36,733 nt of DNA from Phycisphaerae bacterium (lineage in GTDB: Bacteria > Planctomycetota > Phycisphaerae > Sedimentisphaerales > Anaerobacaceae): NCBI GenBank assembly GCA_030604525.1, contig JAUVVQ010000024.1, positions 1 through 36,733 of the forward strand. Reading direction: 5' to 3'. Every line of letters begins with the position of its first letter. Within the stretch, counting starts at the first letter, position 1. The notes beneath the pieces were generated by a model that was given only the letters and a program-made list of their open reading frames with translations, had not been told where the DNA came from and searched no databases. This document shows positions 23,439 to 32,323 of this stretch, piece by piece. A program made the position numbers and the translations under genes.

Positions 23439-23780
23439 ATGAAATTCGAGAGTCAGTTATTAAAAGGGATTGCACCTGTGGTGGTATTGGAGCTTTTATC
23501 AGGCGGGAAGATGTATGGATACCAGTTAAGTGCGGAGATTGAGAAAAGGAGTGAGGATATTCTTTCGCTGGGCAAAGGGACTTTATATCCCCTGCTTTAT
23601 AACCTGGAGGCGAAGAAGCTTGTCAGGGGCAAGTGGGAGAGAGGGGATTCCGGCAGAAAGAGGCGCTACTATTCGATAACCGGCAAAGGAAAGGGTGAGC
23701 TTGGCAAACAGAAAGAGCAGTTAAAGGAGTTAACCGTTGGTTTGGACTTTGTTCTTGGCGGCGCATTACGGACCGCCTGA
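23439..23780 (+). CDS. PadR-family transcriptional regulator
   Basis: A 113-aa winged-helix protein of the short PadR type (subfamily 2). The N-terminus KGIAPVVVLELLSGGKMYGYQLSAEIEKRS forms helices 1-2. GKGTLYPLLYNLEAKKLVRGKW is the recognition helix and the start of the wing. RKRRYYSITGKGKGEL is the wing strand and following helix. These regulators are usually ligand-responsive repressors of the gene next to them and of themselves. The ATG has AGGAG upstream. It sits 45 nt before a large membrane protein with a HAAS-like domain, a pairing known for PadR in other bacteria, so the two probably form a regulatory unit. The operator repeats in its promoter support autoregulation. Confidence 0.93.
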   Translation: MKFESQLLKGIAPVVVLELLSGGKMYGYQLSAEIEKRSEDILSLGKGTLYPLLYNLEAKKLVRGKWERGDSGRKRRYYSITGKGKGELGKQKEQLKELTVGLDFVLGGALRTA

Positions 23781-23825
23781 CCGACGGGCAGATAGAAAAA
23801 CGGGTTATACAGAACTATATATATT

Positions 23826-25658
23826 ATGTATCGATTTATAGCATATCTCGGAGTTGTTGCCAGTGTCATTCTCGGAACCATGCTCGGCTTGGCCATACTA
23901 ATCTTAATTTTACTCGAACAGCCATTTGAGAGGTTTTTTGATATACACTTGCAGGAATTTCTTTTTTATCCACTTCCTGTTCTGGGTGCTTTTGTTGCCG
24001 GTTTTTTGGCAATTATCCACGTAAGGCGGTCTTTCCAAAAGCAAAGAGAGCAAGAGCATGGAGAGTACCTTGATTCGGTTTCAGAGGAAGCCGGTGAATT
24101 TCTCAGGACAGTTATTAAAAAAATGCGCTATATAAAAGCTGTCCGAAGGGAGGTTTGGGAGGAGTTGATTTGTCATTTCGAGGATGAGTTAAGAGAGTGT
24201 GAAACTGATGAGCAAAAGCAGCGGAAAGCTGAGGAGTTGATATCAGAATTCGGTGATGCTAAATTGCTGGGTAAACTCTTGCGTCGGGCGAAGAAGCGCT
24301 GCCGGCCATTATGGCGGGAGATTACAGCGAGGACGTTTCAAGCAATCGGAGTAATTATTTTATATTTTATGATATGTTTTGGTCGTTTTGCCATAGGAAC
24401 ACCGACTATCAGCGTCAACTATATCGACTGGCTGAACGACCGGGTGAGGGCCAACAGAGCAGAGTCGGAAAATGCCTATCCATACTACAAGAAAGCTGTT
24501 GAGGCTTGTGTGAAAATACCCGAGCAAGCGTACAAGATTTGCAACATGTGGCCTGGAGATTTGAATGATGTTGAAGTGCAGATATTGCTGGAATGGGCCA
24601 ATGATAATGAGGAAGCCCTCGAATTGGTGATAGAAGGGACTAAGAGACCTCACTATTGGACTGTTTATAGCACAACAGAGAAGGCTTTGTTCGAAGGGGG
24701 CTTACCTGACGATGCTCTCATGAAGGAATTATCCAGCTATAAGACTCTTGCTCGTGCTCTGAATTGGCGCAGCCGGTATAAAGCGTACAAAGGTGATATC
24801 GTATCGGCGTTGGGCGATTGCTTTTGTTTAGTGAAGTTCAGCAACCAGCAACAAGGCAAAGGCCTGTTAATTGAACAGTTAGTTGGTATCGCGATTGAAG
24901 CACTTGCTCAAAGCACAATTTCGATGATTATAGAAAAGGTAGATGTGCCAGCCGATGCGTTGAAAAATATTCAGGAGCAACTGCGAAATGAGTATGCCAG
25001 GGCGCACAACATTATCAATTTGGAAGGGGAAAAGGTATTCTGGTATGACATCGTGCAGCGGGGATTTACAGATGACGGCAAGGGTGATGGACGAGTATTA
25101 AAAGAGGGATTACCGTTTGTGGTTAAAAATGCAAAAAGTGCTTTGATGGGATTCTTTCTTTGGACTTATCCGGACAGGCGGGAATTTATGGCAACAATTG
25201 AAAGATACTTCGAACAGGCCGGGGTTCTGTTGGGAAAAACGCCGTGGCAGTTGCAAGTGGAGGGGGAATCACGGAAATGGGACGAAATTGGCAAAGAGTG
25301 CAATATGTTGCAAATCTTGGAGCCAGCACATCGCAGGGTCGGCCAGCTCGTCTGGCGAATGAAAACGCATAGAGTTACGCTTTTGACAGTGTTAGCAGTG
25401 TTGCGGTATGAGAAGGAGAACGGTAGGTGCCCGGAGAATTTACATAGTCTTGTCGGACTCGACTATTTGAAGGAATTGCCGATGGATCCGTGGAGTGATA
25501 AGCCGTTGGTTTATAAAAGAGGAGACGATGGGTTTGTCCTTTATGGCGTCGGGAGCAATTTCACAGATGACGGTGGAGAAGCTGCACGATATGATGACGG
25601 GAGGATTAGGAAATATGCAGACGAAGGTGACTGGGTATTCTGGCCTGTGGGTAAATAA
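23826..25658 (+). CDS. Membrane protein with HAAS-like domain and pseudopilin-type C-terminal segment
   Basis: The 610-aa product begins with two transmembrane helices (about 5-30 and 46-64). Residues about 88-160 follow the pattern of HAAS domains (helical bundle with 'VRREVWEELICHFEDELRE' and 'KAEELISEFGDAKLLGKLL'), which are typically encoded beside PadR regulators. A third helix lies at about 171-190. The large remainder is helical and unnamed. The last 85 residues (526-610) read like the C-terminus of GspG-type pseudopilins: ENLHSLVGLDYLKELPMDPW, then LVYKRGDDGFVLYGVGSN and DDGG. Role is unknown; signalling at the membrane linked to PadR is inferred. No clear RBS is seen before the ATG. 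Confidence 0.75.
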   Translation: MYRFIAYLGVVASVILGTMLGLAILILILLEQPFERFFDIHLQEFLFYPLPVLGAFVAGFLAIIHVRRSFQKQREQEHGEYLDSVSEEAGEFLRTVIKKMRYIKAVRREVWEELICHFEDELRECETDEQKQRKAEELISEFGDAKLLGKLLRRAKKRCRPLWREITARTFQAIGVIILYFMICFGRFAIGTPTISVNYIDWLNDRVRANRAESENAYPYYKKAVEACVKIPEQAYKICNMWPGDLNDVEVQILLEWANDNEEALELVIEGTKRPHYWTVYSTTEKALFEGGLPDDALMKELSSYKTLARALNWRSRYKAYKGDIVSALGDCFCLVKFSNQQQGKGLLIEQLVGIAIEALAQSTISMIIEKVDVPADALKNIQEQLRNEYARAHNIINLEGEKVFWYDIVQRGFTDDGKGDGRVLKEGLPFVVKNAKSALMGFFLWTYPDRREFMATIERYFEQAGVLLGKTPWQLQVEGESRKWDEIGKECNMLQILEPAHRRVGQLVWRMKTHRVTLLTVLAVLRYEKENGRCPENLHSLVGLDYLKELPMDPWSDKPLVYKRGDDGFVLYGVGSNFTDDGGEAARYDDGRIRKYADEGDWVFWPVGK

Positions 25659-25715
25659 AAGCCGAGCAAGCATTCGGCTTCAACGCTTGCCCGGATTGGT
25701 TTCAAAGAGGAAAAG

Positions 25716-25907
25716 TTATGTTTGTCTTCTTAGCTGAGAAGCGGTCCTTCTTGCTTTGCGGATGCGCCTTCGGTTTTTCTCAGATGGTTTTTCGTAGTAG
25801 GCGTTTCGTTTCATATCTTTTATGAGTCCTTCCTTTTCGCAAAGTTTTTTGAACCGTCTTACCATTTGCTGAACAGACTCGCCCGTGCGAGATTTAACTT
25901 TTAACAT
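25716..25907 (-). CDS. rpsU: Small ribosomal subunit protein bS21
   Basis: bS21 is a small basic protein of the 30S platform near the anti-Shine-Dalgarno end of 16S rRNA. The 63-aa product has the family core VRRFKKLCEKEGLIKDMKRN (16-35) and the basic tail KPSEKNRRRIRKARR. Length is normal. AAGGAAAAG precedes the ATG. It is transcribed divergently from hflX, and its 3' end faces the HAAS gene, with 57 bases between the two stop codons. Confidence 0.96.
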   Translation of the reverse strand: MLKVKSRTGESVQQMVRRFKKLCEKEGLIKDMKRNAYYEKPSEKNRRRIRKARRTASQLRRQT

Positions 25908-26150
25908 ACTTTTCCTTTCAAAATCCTTATCAACTTTGCCTTGTTTTATTACTTATCAGCGGCCAAGCACTATAATATAGCTATTATATCGTATCAAGTC
26001 AAAAAAAATATTAATCAGGTTTTGAGATAACTTTATAAGATTTAACAATATAAGGTTTAGAAAGCGAAATAGGTGGAATAGATGAAATTTGTCCACTTGT
26101 TGAACATTGAGACCGTTTGTTGAATAGTAATGAATATGTTAGAATAAATA

Positions 26151-27494
26151 ATGATATTGGAGGTTATTGATTTATTGGAAAAGTTGCGTGAAACTCTGAA
26201 AGTCGGGAAAGAACGGGCGATATTAGTCGCTGCTGTTTCCCGTGGCGATGCTGAAACGAGCGATGATTTGGCTGAGCTTACCGCTTTGGCAGAGAGTGCC
26301 GGGACAATAGTTGTTGATAAATTTCAACAAAAGATACACAGGATTCATCCCGGTCGTTATATCGGTAAGGGCAAGGCGGAGGAGCTTTCGGGTCGCATTC
26401 AGCGTTTCAAAGCGAATGTTGTGATATTTGATAATGACCTTTCACCCGGACAGATTGGTGAGCTTGAAAAGATTGTTGGTGTTAAGATATTAGACCGCAG
26501 TGAATTAATTTTAGATATATTTGCGACCAGGGCTAAGAGCCGCCAGGCCAGGCTTCAGGTAGAGCTGGCTCAGCTTGAGTACACGTATCCGCGTTTGACG
26601 AGGATGTGGACGCATCTTGATAGTGTAGCAGGCGCAGCCGGTGGTACAGCTATCGGTGCTGTTGGCGGTATAGGGACTCGAGGGCCCGGCGAGAAACAAC
26701 TGGAGGTTGACCGTCGTTTGGTAAATAAGCGTATTGCAGACCTCAAGGGTGAGCTTAGACAGATAGACAAGCGAAAAATCAGGGAGATTGACGGTCGCAA
26801 AGGGCAATTTAAGGTCTGTTTGGTTGGTTATACGAACGTTGGTAAGAGCACATTATTAAATTTACTTACTGGCTCAGATGTTTTTGTGCAAGACCGTCTT
26901 TTTGCGACTCTTGATACTCGAACTAAAAAGTGTTCACTTGTCGGCGGTATTGAAGTGTTGCTCAGTGACACCGTTGGATTTATCAGGAATTTTCCTCATC
27001 AGCTGGTAGCTTCATTCAAAGCTACGCTGGAGGAGGCGGTCAATGCGGATTTGCTTTTGCATGTTGCAGATGTTTCTAATCCGGAGGTATTAGAGCAGAT
27101 TAAATCTGTTAATAGAGTTCTGGAAGAGATTGGCTGCGGGGATAAGTCGGTTTTACTGGTGTTGAACAAGGTAGATATAGTCGGGAAAGCGGGTATGGTT
27201 GAGATGCTTGAGACCCTGTATCCTGAAGCGCTTTGTATTTCAGCCAGGACCGGCCTGGCAGTGGAAAAATTAAAGGATAATATGTTGAGCAAGTATCGAG
27301 GCGAAGAAGTTTTACTGCGTGTGGTCAGCAAACAATCGAATGGTAAGGTGCAAAGTTTCATTCGTGCCTGTGGAACCGTTCTGAATGAGGTTTATCTTGA
27401 CGGTTCTGTTCACATTGATGCCAAGTTAGGTCGGAATCAATTGGCTCAGTTAAAGAGTTTACGGCCTGAACGGATTGAGATTGTCCAAAGTTAA
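26151..27494 (+). CDS. hflX: Ribosome-splitting GTPase HflX
   Basis: HflX is a GTPase that binds the 50S subunit and rescues stalled or stressed ribosomes. The 447-aa product has the HflX N-domain (IHPGRYIGKGKAEEL, VVIFDNDLSPGQ), the family glycine-rich loop GIGTRGPGEKQLEVDRR (173-189), and the G domain: G1 GYTNVGKS (226-233), G3 DTVGFI, and G4 NKVD. An internal TTG at 26175 lies 11 bases after a GGAGG, so translation might start there instead of the ATG at 26151. gpsA follows 63 nt later in the same direction. Confidence 0.97.
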   Translation: MILEVIDLLEKLRETLKVGKERAILVAAVSRGDAETSDDLAELTALAESAGTIVVDKFQQKIHRIHPGRYIGKGKAEELSGRIQRFKANVVIFDNDLSPGQIGELEKIVGVKILDRSELILDIFATRAKSRQARLQVELAQLEYTYPRLTRMWTHLDSVAGAAGGTAIGAVGGIGTRGPGEKQLEVDRRLVNKRIADLKGELRQIDKRKIREIDGRKGQFKVCLVGYTNVGKSTLLNLLTGSDVFVQDRLFATLDTRTKKCSLVGGIEVLLSDTVGFIRNFPHQLVASFKATLEEAVNADLLLHVADVSNPEVLEQIKSVNRVLEEIGCGDKSVLLVLNKVDIVGKAGMVEMLETLYPEALCISARTGLAVEKLKDNMLSKYRGEEVLLRVVSKQSNGKVQSFIRACGTVLNEVYLDGSVHIDAKLGRNQLAQLKSLRPERIEIVQS

Positions 27495-27557
27495 AAAACT
27501 TTCTGTAAATACAAATCTTTATTGCCATTGGGCTTATAACTTGTTTTAATTCTTGTG

Positions 27558-28553
27558 ATGTTTAAAAATGTTTCAATAATTGGTGATGGTGCAATGGGTA
27601 CTGTTTTGTCGATGCTTCTCTGCGAGAAGGACCTTTCAGTGCGGATGTGGGGTTATGATGCAAAGCAGCTAAAGCAGATAGAACAAGAGGCGGAGAATAA
27701 GAAATTTTTGCCTGGTTACAGGATTCCGAAGTCAGTAGTATTTGAACCGAGAGACGAGGAGATAATGAAGGAGGCGGATTTAGTTGTATCTGCAGTGCCT
27801 TGCCAGTATATGCGTGGTGTATGGGAGCGATTAAAGGATGTATTCCAGAAGGATATTCCCATTGTATCCGTTGCCAAGGGGATTGAGAAAGAAACCTTGC
27901 TTCGGCCAAGCGAGATACTTTTTGATGTTCTGGGTGATGCAGTTAATTGTGCTGTCCTGTCGGGTCCGACAATAGCGGACGAGCTGGCCAGGCGGCTTCC
28001 GGCAGTTGCGTGTGTTGCCAGTCGAGATGCAGAACTGGCAAAGGGGATTCAATATACATTTTCAATTTCCTGGCTTCGAATTTATACGAGTACAGATTTA
28101 TGTGGTGTTGAATTAGCTTCTGCCTGTAAGAATATTATTGCAATAGCGGCTGGTATTATAGATGGAATTGGTGCCGGTGACAACGCCAAGGCGGCTCTTT
28201 TGAGCAGGGGCTTGGCAGAGATAAGAAGATTAGGAGCTCCCTGTGGCGCCAGAGCCGAGACATTCGCCGGAGTAAGCGGTCTGGGTGATTTGGTGACAAC
28301 GTGTATTTCGCCCAAGGGCAGAAATCGTTCATTTGGAGAGAGAATCGGTAAGGGACAGAATAGAGAGAGAGCATTGGCGGCTACTGATTCTGTTGTGGAG
28401 GGTGTTGAAAGCTGCAGGTCGGTGATTGCTTTGGCGGAACGGGAAAAAGTGGATATGCCGATTACCAGAGCAGTCTATGAGGTGCTTTTCGAAGGGAAGC
28501 CAGTTCGGGAGGCGATTTCGGATTTAATGCAGCGTCGTCTTAGGGCAGAATAG
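27558..28553 (+). CDS. gpsA: NAD(P)-dependent glycerol-3-phosphate dehydrogenase GpsA
   Basis: GpsA reduces dihydroxyacetone phosphate to sn-glycerol 3-phosphate for phospholipid synthesis. The 331-aa protein shows the Rossmann motif IGDGAMGT near the N-terminus, VSAVPCQYMR, VAKGIEKET, the VLSGPTIADEL segment, the ACKNIIAIAAGIIDGIGAGDNAKAAL signature with the catalytic lysine region, and FAGVSGLGDLVTTC. Usual motifs are all present. The second codon (ATG at 27558) is preferred over the GTG three bases upstream; neither has a strong ribosome-binding site. It probably shares a transcript with hflX. Confidence 0.96.
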   Translation: MFKNVSIIGDGAMGTVLSMLLCEKDLSVRMWGYDAKQLKQIEQEAENKKFLPGYRIPKSVVFEPRDEEIMKEADLVVSAVPCQYMRGVWERLKDVFQKDIPIVSVAKGIEKETLLRPSEILFDVLGDAVNCAVLSGPTIADELARRLPAVACVASRDAELAKGIQYTFSISWLRIYTSTDLCGVELASACKNIIAIAAGIIDGIGAGDNAKAALLSRGLAEIRRLGAPCGARAETFAGVSGLGDLVTTCISPKGRNRSFGERIGKGQNRERALAATDSVVEGVESCRSVIALAEREKVDMPITRAVYEVLFEGKPVREAISDLMQRRLRAE

Positions 28554-29030
28554 GTTTTGTCAGGATAGATACAAAAGGAATCAGAGTCCCATAAAATTTG
28601 GCTTTTGAAATAAGCTATCCTGTACATCTTTTTTTGTTAACCGGCAGCTTTGTCTGTTTTAAATTTTTCTTTTAAAAAATTTTTTCGTTTCGAGAAAGCC
28701 AAGCCAGATAAATCAATGGGGTTGGCTTGTTTAATTATTGTTTTTCTGCTGATTTTCTACGTTTTATCGGAAGCGTTGCAGGTTTTAGCTACGTTATGGT
28801 TTGTTTTTATATTCTGTGGGTCGAAATCTTTATTTAGTCTTTTGAAGTATTATTTTTTATACTTTATTTAGTATTTTGTGGCTGAATCGGGGGTTGTTGA
28901 AGTATCCGCAAGTATAAGCTAATGCAGTCGTATAATTCGAACGATGATGTAAGAAATAGACTTTTCAAATAGTAAGTATCAACAGACGGATAGTGCATTT
29001 TGACTTGTATTAGATTTGAGGAAAAGCTCT
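28554..29030. other. AT-rich intergenic region between gpsA and the pilus operon
   Basis: A 477-base stretch without a convincing gene. CAGGATAG (28561-28568) and CTATCCTG (28615-28622) are complementary and are followed by a T-run near 28628-28635, a weak terminator candidate for gpsA. An open frame from TTG 28650 to 28871 would encode a hydrophobic 73-aa product (internal ATG at 28716), but it has no ribosome-binding site and arises in T-rich DNA, so I do not call it. I see no clear promoter for the pilus operon. Confidence 0.5.
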
Positions 29031-29978
29031 ATGGGATTAAAAAACATTTTTAGCTTTGTCAAGAATCATACGTATCCAATTGGAGTGGATATGGGGGAAG
29101 ATACTTTGGAAATGGTACAGCTTGGTCATAATGGCAAAGGTTTGTATGTAGTAGCCGGGGGTAGCAGAAACAGGCCCAGGGATTTGAAAGCAGGTAGCAG
29201 TGATTGGCAAAGATGGTGTATAGGAGAGATTAAGAATATGACAGGAGAGAAGAGATTCCGAGGTAAACAAATAATTGCGGCGGCGTCTGCGAAGGAAGTA
29301 TTCATAGAGCATATCAAAATGAAGCCGACGGATATGGATAATCTTGATAAGGCGGCTTTTGAAAAGGTTAAAGACAAGCTTCCCTTTGAAGCTAATCAGG
29401 CGGTTATAAAAACTATACCGGCAGAGGACAACAACGTGTTAGTGATAGCCACACATCGCGAAAAGATAAACAGGTATTTGGCAATTTACGAGAAGACAAA
29501 TCTGCAGATTAAATCAATCGGCGTCTGGCCGATAGCCTTGACGAATACTTATGTGAACTTTTTCGGCAGAAGAAAAAGTGATGTCGCCTCAATAGTAATG
29601 CTCCTGGATATAGAATCGAACTATACCAATTTGGTTATATGCAGGCACAAGAATTTGCTTTTTGCACGGACTATACCTATAGGTGCGAACGGACTCAAAT
29701 TTAAAGAGAAGTTGTCAAGATTAGTTCTTGAGCTTAACGGCTGCAAACGTCAGTTTAACCGTTTGTATAAAGATACGCTAATAGACAGATTGATTTTTCT
29801 ATTGAGAGGTGAGCTGGGCAAGCAGGCCTGCACCTCGATAGCTAAGCAGTTGAAAATACCTGCACAGATAGGAGATTGTTTGGCGGCGGTGGAAATATCT
29901 GACCCTTCGGGTTCAGGAATTGACCGCAGAGAAAGTAGTATTAATTGGAGCACGTCCTTCGGACTTAGTCTTTCATAA
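29031..29978 (+). CDS. pilM: PilM-like actin-fold pilus assembly protein
   Basis: The first gene of the pilus operon. From the ATG at 29031, which has GAGGA 8 nt upstream, the product is 315 aa. It is a PilM/GspL-cytoplasmic type protein: YPIGVDMGEDTLEMVQL is the phosphate-1 strand of the actin fold, VMLLDIESNYTNLVI is the phosphate-2 region, and ARTIPIGANGLKFKEKLSR follows as in PilM. PilM binds the PilN N-terminus under the inner membrane and helps connect the motor. Conservation is moderate; the order with PilN-, PilO- and PilP-like genes behind it makes the assignment firm. Confidence 0.88.
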   Translation: MGLKNIFSFVKNHTYPIGVDMGEDTLEMVQLGHNGKGLYVVAGGSRNRPRDLKAGSSDWQRWCIGEIKNMTGEKRFRGKQIIAAASAKEVFIEHIKMKPTDMDNLDKAAFEKVKDKLPFEANQAVIKTIPAEDNNVLVIATHREKINRYLAIYEKTNLQIKSIGVWPIALTNTYVNFFGRRKSDVASIVMLLDIESNYTNLVICRHKNLLFARTIPIGANGLKFKEKLSRLVLELNGCKRQFNRLYKDTLIDRLIFLLRGELGKQACTSIAKQLKIPAQIGDCLAAVEISDPSGSGIDRRESSINWSTSFGLSLS

Positions 29979-30017
29979 TGGTTTATTAAGAGCAGAAAAT
30001 TGGGGGTAATTTGAGAA

Positions 30018-30764
30018 ATGCTTAATATCAATTTTGTTCCAGAAGATTACATTCAGAACAATGAATCCTGCCGGACGAATTTATTATATCTGGTGATTTT
30101 TGTAGTTTTAATGGCAGGCCTCAGCGGTGTTTTTTTCACGATAAAGCTAAGACAGCGGGCAGTGAATTCCAAGGAAGCGATGGTTAATAACAGGATGACT
30201 AAAGCCCAGAAAGCGATAAGTCAATTTGAAAAGCTTCAGGTTAAGCGCAAGTTGATGATGAAAACCGCCCTTACTACTGCGGAATTGATAGAACCTGTTC
30301 CCAGGAGCGTGGTGCTTGCAGCTTTGACCAATAACCTTCCGCCGGGAACATCTTTGCTGCAGTTGAGTCTTATCCAGAAAGAGCCGAGAAATTCTTCTGC
30401 TTATCAAAGAAAGAAAACTAAATACCAGGCCGCAAAAACAGGGGATAAAGGAAAGAATACATCAACCATTTCGAAGGAAAAGCTTTTGAAGACCTATATC
30501 GAGGTCGAAGGCGTGGCACCGAGTGACCTTCAGGTTGCAAAATATATTGAATTGCTTGATGGTTCTAATCTGCTTGATGATGTGGCATTGGTGGAATCCA
30601 AAGAATTTGTAGACAAAAAGACCCTTAAGTCACAAGAAGAGGAATCCGGAATAAAATTAAGGCAGTTTAAGTTAACTGCGATGCTTAAAAAGGATGTGCA
30701 TTTGAATAAAAAAGATGTTGAAAGAATAAAGAATGCTTATGAAAAATCCAAATATGTGTTCTAA
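30018..30764 (+). CDS. pilN: PilN-like fimbrial assembly protein
   Basis: A 248-aa bitopic protein. The N-terminus MLNINFVPEDYI is the INLLP-type PilM-binding peptide, followed by one transmembrane helix (about 23-43) and a periplasmic part with a coiled region and the PilN-like LAALTNNLPPGTSLLQLSL segment. A long polar loop (about 125-155, rich in Lys, Thr and Ser) is inserted before the C-terminal domain. PilN dimerises with PilO in the inner-membrane alignment complex. It follows the pilM gene by 39 nt. Confidence 0.87.
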   Translation: MLNINFVPEDYIQNNESCRTNLLYLVIFVVLMAGLSGVFFTIKLRQRAVNSKEAMVNNRMTKAQKAISQFEKLQVKRKLMMKTALTTAELIEPVPRSVVLAALTNNLPPGTSLLQLSLIQKEPRNSSAYQRKKTKYQAAKTGDKGKNTSTISKEKLLKTYIEVEGVAPSDLQVAKYIELLDGSNLLDDVALVESKEFVDKKTLKSQEEESGIKLRQFKLTAMLKKDVHLNKKDVERIKNAYEKSKYVF

Positions 30765-30829
30765 ATTTCTTTGAGCATTTTCTGATGGCAGAAATGTAAA
30801 AGCGTAGTTTTTGTAAAGGGGATGAGCTA

Positions 30830-31369
30830 ATGACAAGTGGTGTAAGAAAAATAGTGTTTTTTTTCGTTTTGTTAGGGATTACTTTTGTCGCTTACCGTTT
30901 TATGATAAGGCCGGCCAACAAACATTTGTCCGAGCAGAAAACACGATTGCAGTCTAAGCTTGATAAACTTTCAAAGCTTGAGAAAGCTACCGCAACGGTA
31001 GAAAATTTTAGTAAGGAGCTTGAGCAATTGCAGGAAGCAATAGATTTTTTTGAAAGCAAGCTTCCGCCCACGGAGCAGATAGACCAAGTCCTTCAGGATG
31101 TTACTTTGATTGGACAAAAGCAGGGGGTAAGCAGGAAAACGATTCGAAGGCTTTCTACCACGGAGGATAATAATGGTTATGTGGAACAGCCGTTGTCGAT
31201 GAAGTTAGAAGGGAATTTCAACTCATTTTATTCTTTTTTATTAGCATTGGAAAAGCTCCCCCGTATTATGAAAGTCAGGCAGCTTAGGTTGGAAAAAGTG
31301 AAAGGTGAAGAAGGCATAGTTTCGGCTGATTTTGTTGTGAGTATATTTTTTCAGGACAAAGCCGGTTAG
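30830..31369 (+). CDS. pilO: PilO-like pilus assembly protein
   Basis: A 179-aa protein with a transmembrane helix (about 6-24), a coiled coil (about 34-75, KTRLQSKLDKLSKLEKATA) and a ferredoxin-like C-terminal domain with LPPTEQIDQVLQDVTLIGQKQGV and MKLEGNFNSFYSFLLALEKLPRIMKVRQLRLEK. These are typical PilO features ('L-P....i..ll..i...a...gl', 'G.y..l..fl..l..l.ri'). PilO partners with PilN. A GGGG-type ribosome-binding site precedes the ATG. Confidence 0.92.
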   Translation: MTSGVRKIVFFFVLLGITFVAYRFMIRPANKHLSEQKTRLQSKLDKLSKLEKATATVENFSKELEQLQEAIDFFESKLPPTEQIDQVLQDVTLIGQKQGVSRKTIRRLSTTEDNNGYVEQPLSMKLEGNFNSFYSFLLALEKLPRIMKVRQLRLEKVKGEEGIVSADFVVSIFFQDKAG

Positions 31370-31432
31370 TTTTTGAATTTAAATGAGCCGATGCAAAATA
31401 CGAGATATAAAAATTATTAGTGAGGTTTAGAC

Positions 31433-32158
31433 ATGCTCTCTTTTCTAAAAGAACAACAGAATGTGATTCCATCGGGTCAAAAGTTCTCTGATGCTGTTGA
31501 TGAATCAGCCAATGGTGACGAACAGCAGAATGAAAAGCAGGACTATATCACAGTGGAATCAAAGAGTGACAAGGTGCGCAAGAGCACGACTGTTTTGATT
31601 ATTTTGTTTGTGGCAGGAGGACTGTTTCTCTTTTTTATGATAAAAAAGAGTGTTCCTGGCAGTGTATCTGCTGCGAGTGTCAGCAAGGAAGAGGTTGAGA
31701 TTGAGAAAGCGATTGCCCAGCTTACGGGCATTAAATCCGAGATATTTGACCGTATGGATAAAATTGTAGACAAATTTTATGAGTTTTCAAATGTGCAGCA
31801 GGTTGAAGTCGACCAGTTAAGGAAAAATCCCTTTAACAGCAGCGTTTATCTTTTAGGTCTGGATAATAACGGTGATTCTGAAGGAAGTGAAGCTGATTTA
31901 TTTGAGTTGCAACGCCGGCAGATAAAACAGGAGTCCAAGGATTTGAAGCTTTTGAGTATTATGCGTTCTTCCGGGAAGAGTTGTTGTATAATTAATAGTA
32001 GCGAGAAGGCTCTGTACGAGGGAGATTCGATAAAGTCTTTTCGTGTAAGTCAAATTGGCGATAATTTTGTTAAACTTCAATGGGTCTCTAAAGACGGAGA
32101 GGCGAATTCTGAAGGTAATTTAGAAGAATATGGCATTTTATTAAAGTTGATGGAATGA
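31433..32158 (+). CDS. PilP/GspC-like inner-membrane pilus protein
   Basis: A 241-aa bitopic protein with a cytoplasmic polar N-terminus of about 50 residues, one transmembrane helix (about 53-70) and a periplasmic part. The C-terminal ~70 residues (SKDLKLLSIMRSSGKSCCIINSSEKALYEGDSIKSFRVSQI..) resemble the beta-barrel homology region of PilP and GspC, which binds the secretin. It is neither a lipoprotein, as PilP normally is, nor a clear GspC. Position after PilO supports a PilP-equivalent role. GAGG lies 7 nt before the ATG. Confidence 0.72.
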   Translation: MLSFLKEQQNVIPSGQKFSDAVDESANGDEQQNEKQDYITVESKSDKVRKSTTVLIILFVAGGLFLFFMIKKSVPGSVSAASVSKEEVEIEKAIAQLTGIKSEIFDRMDKIVDKFYEFSNVQQVEVDQLRKNPFNSSVYLLGLDNNGDSEGSEADLFELQRRQIKQESKDLKLLSIMRSSGKSCCIINSSEKALYEGDSIKSFRVSQIGDNFVKLQWVSKDGEANSEGNLEEYGILLKLME

Positions 32159-32292
32159 AATCACAGGTTTTTTTGGATGACAACAGGGATTTGCGGCCCG
32201 GTGGGAGTTCCGGAGAAGATGCTTACGCTGCAAGTTGCAGTTTGGCAAGTGGAAACGGAGCTTTAGAAGTAAGTGTGAAACAATTTTGTTAA
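32155..32292 (+). CDS. Possible 45-aa ORF overlapping the pilP-like stop codon
   Basis: The ATG overlaps the preceding stop as ATGA, a sign of coupled translation, and the frame runs for 45 codons to a TAA 31 bases before the pilT start. The peptide (MKSQVFLDDNRDLRPGGSSG..) is polar with two cysteines and no signal or membrane segment. I recognise no family. It fills the slot where a secretin (pilQ) gene often sits, but shows no secretin feature. It may be a real small protein or merely open spacer DNA. Confidence 0.35.
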   Translation: MKSQVFLDDNRDLRPGGSSGEDAYAASCSLASGNGALEVSVKQFC

Positions 32293-32323
32293 AAGAGGTC
32301 TGGTTTATTAGAAGGGGGATAAA

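Noticed and set aside
25659-25680. AAGCCGA/TCGGCTT hairpin after the HAAS gene as a terminator.
   Set aside because: The 7-bp stem is real but no T-run follows on the plus strand, so termination is not supported.
28650-28871. Hydrophobic 73-aa open frame between gpsA and pilM.
   Set aside because: TTG start without a ribosome-binding site in T-rich DNA, which encodes Phe/Leu/Ile-rich frames by chance.
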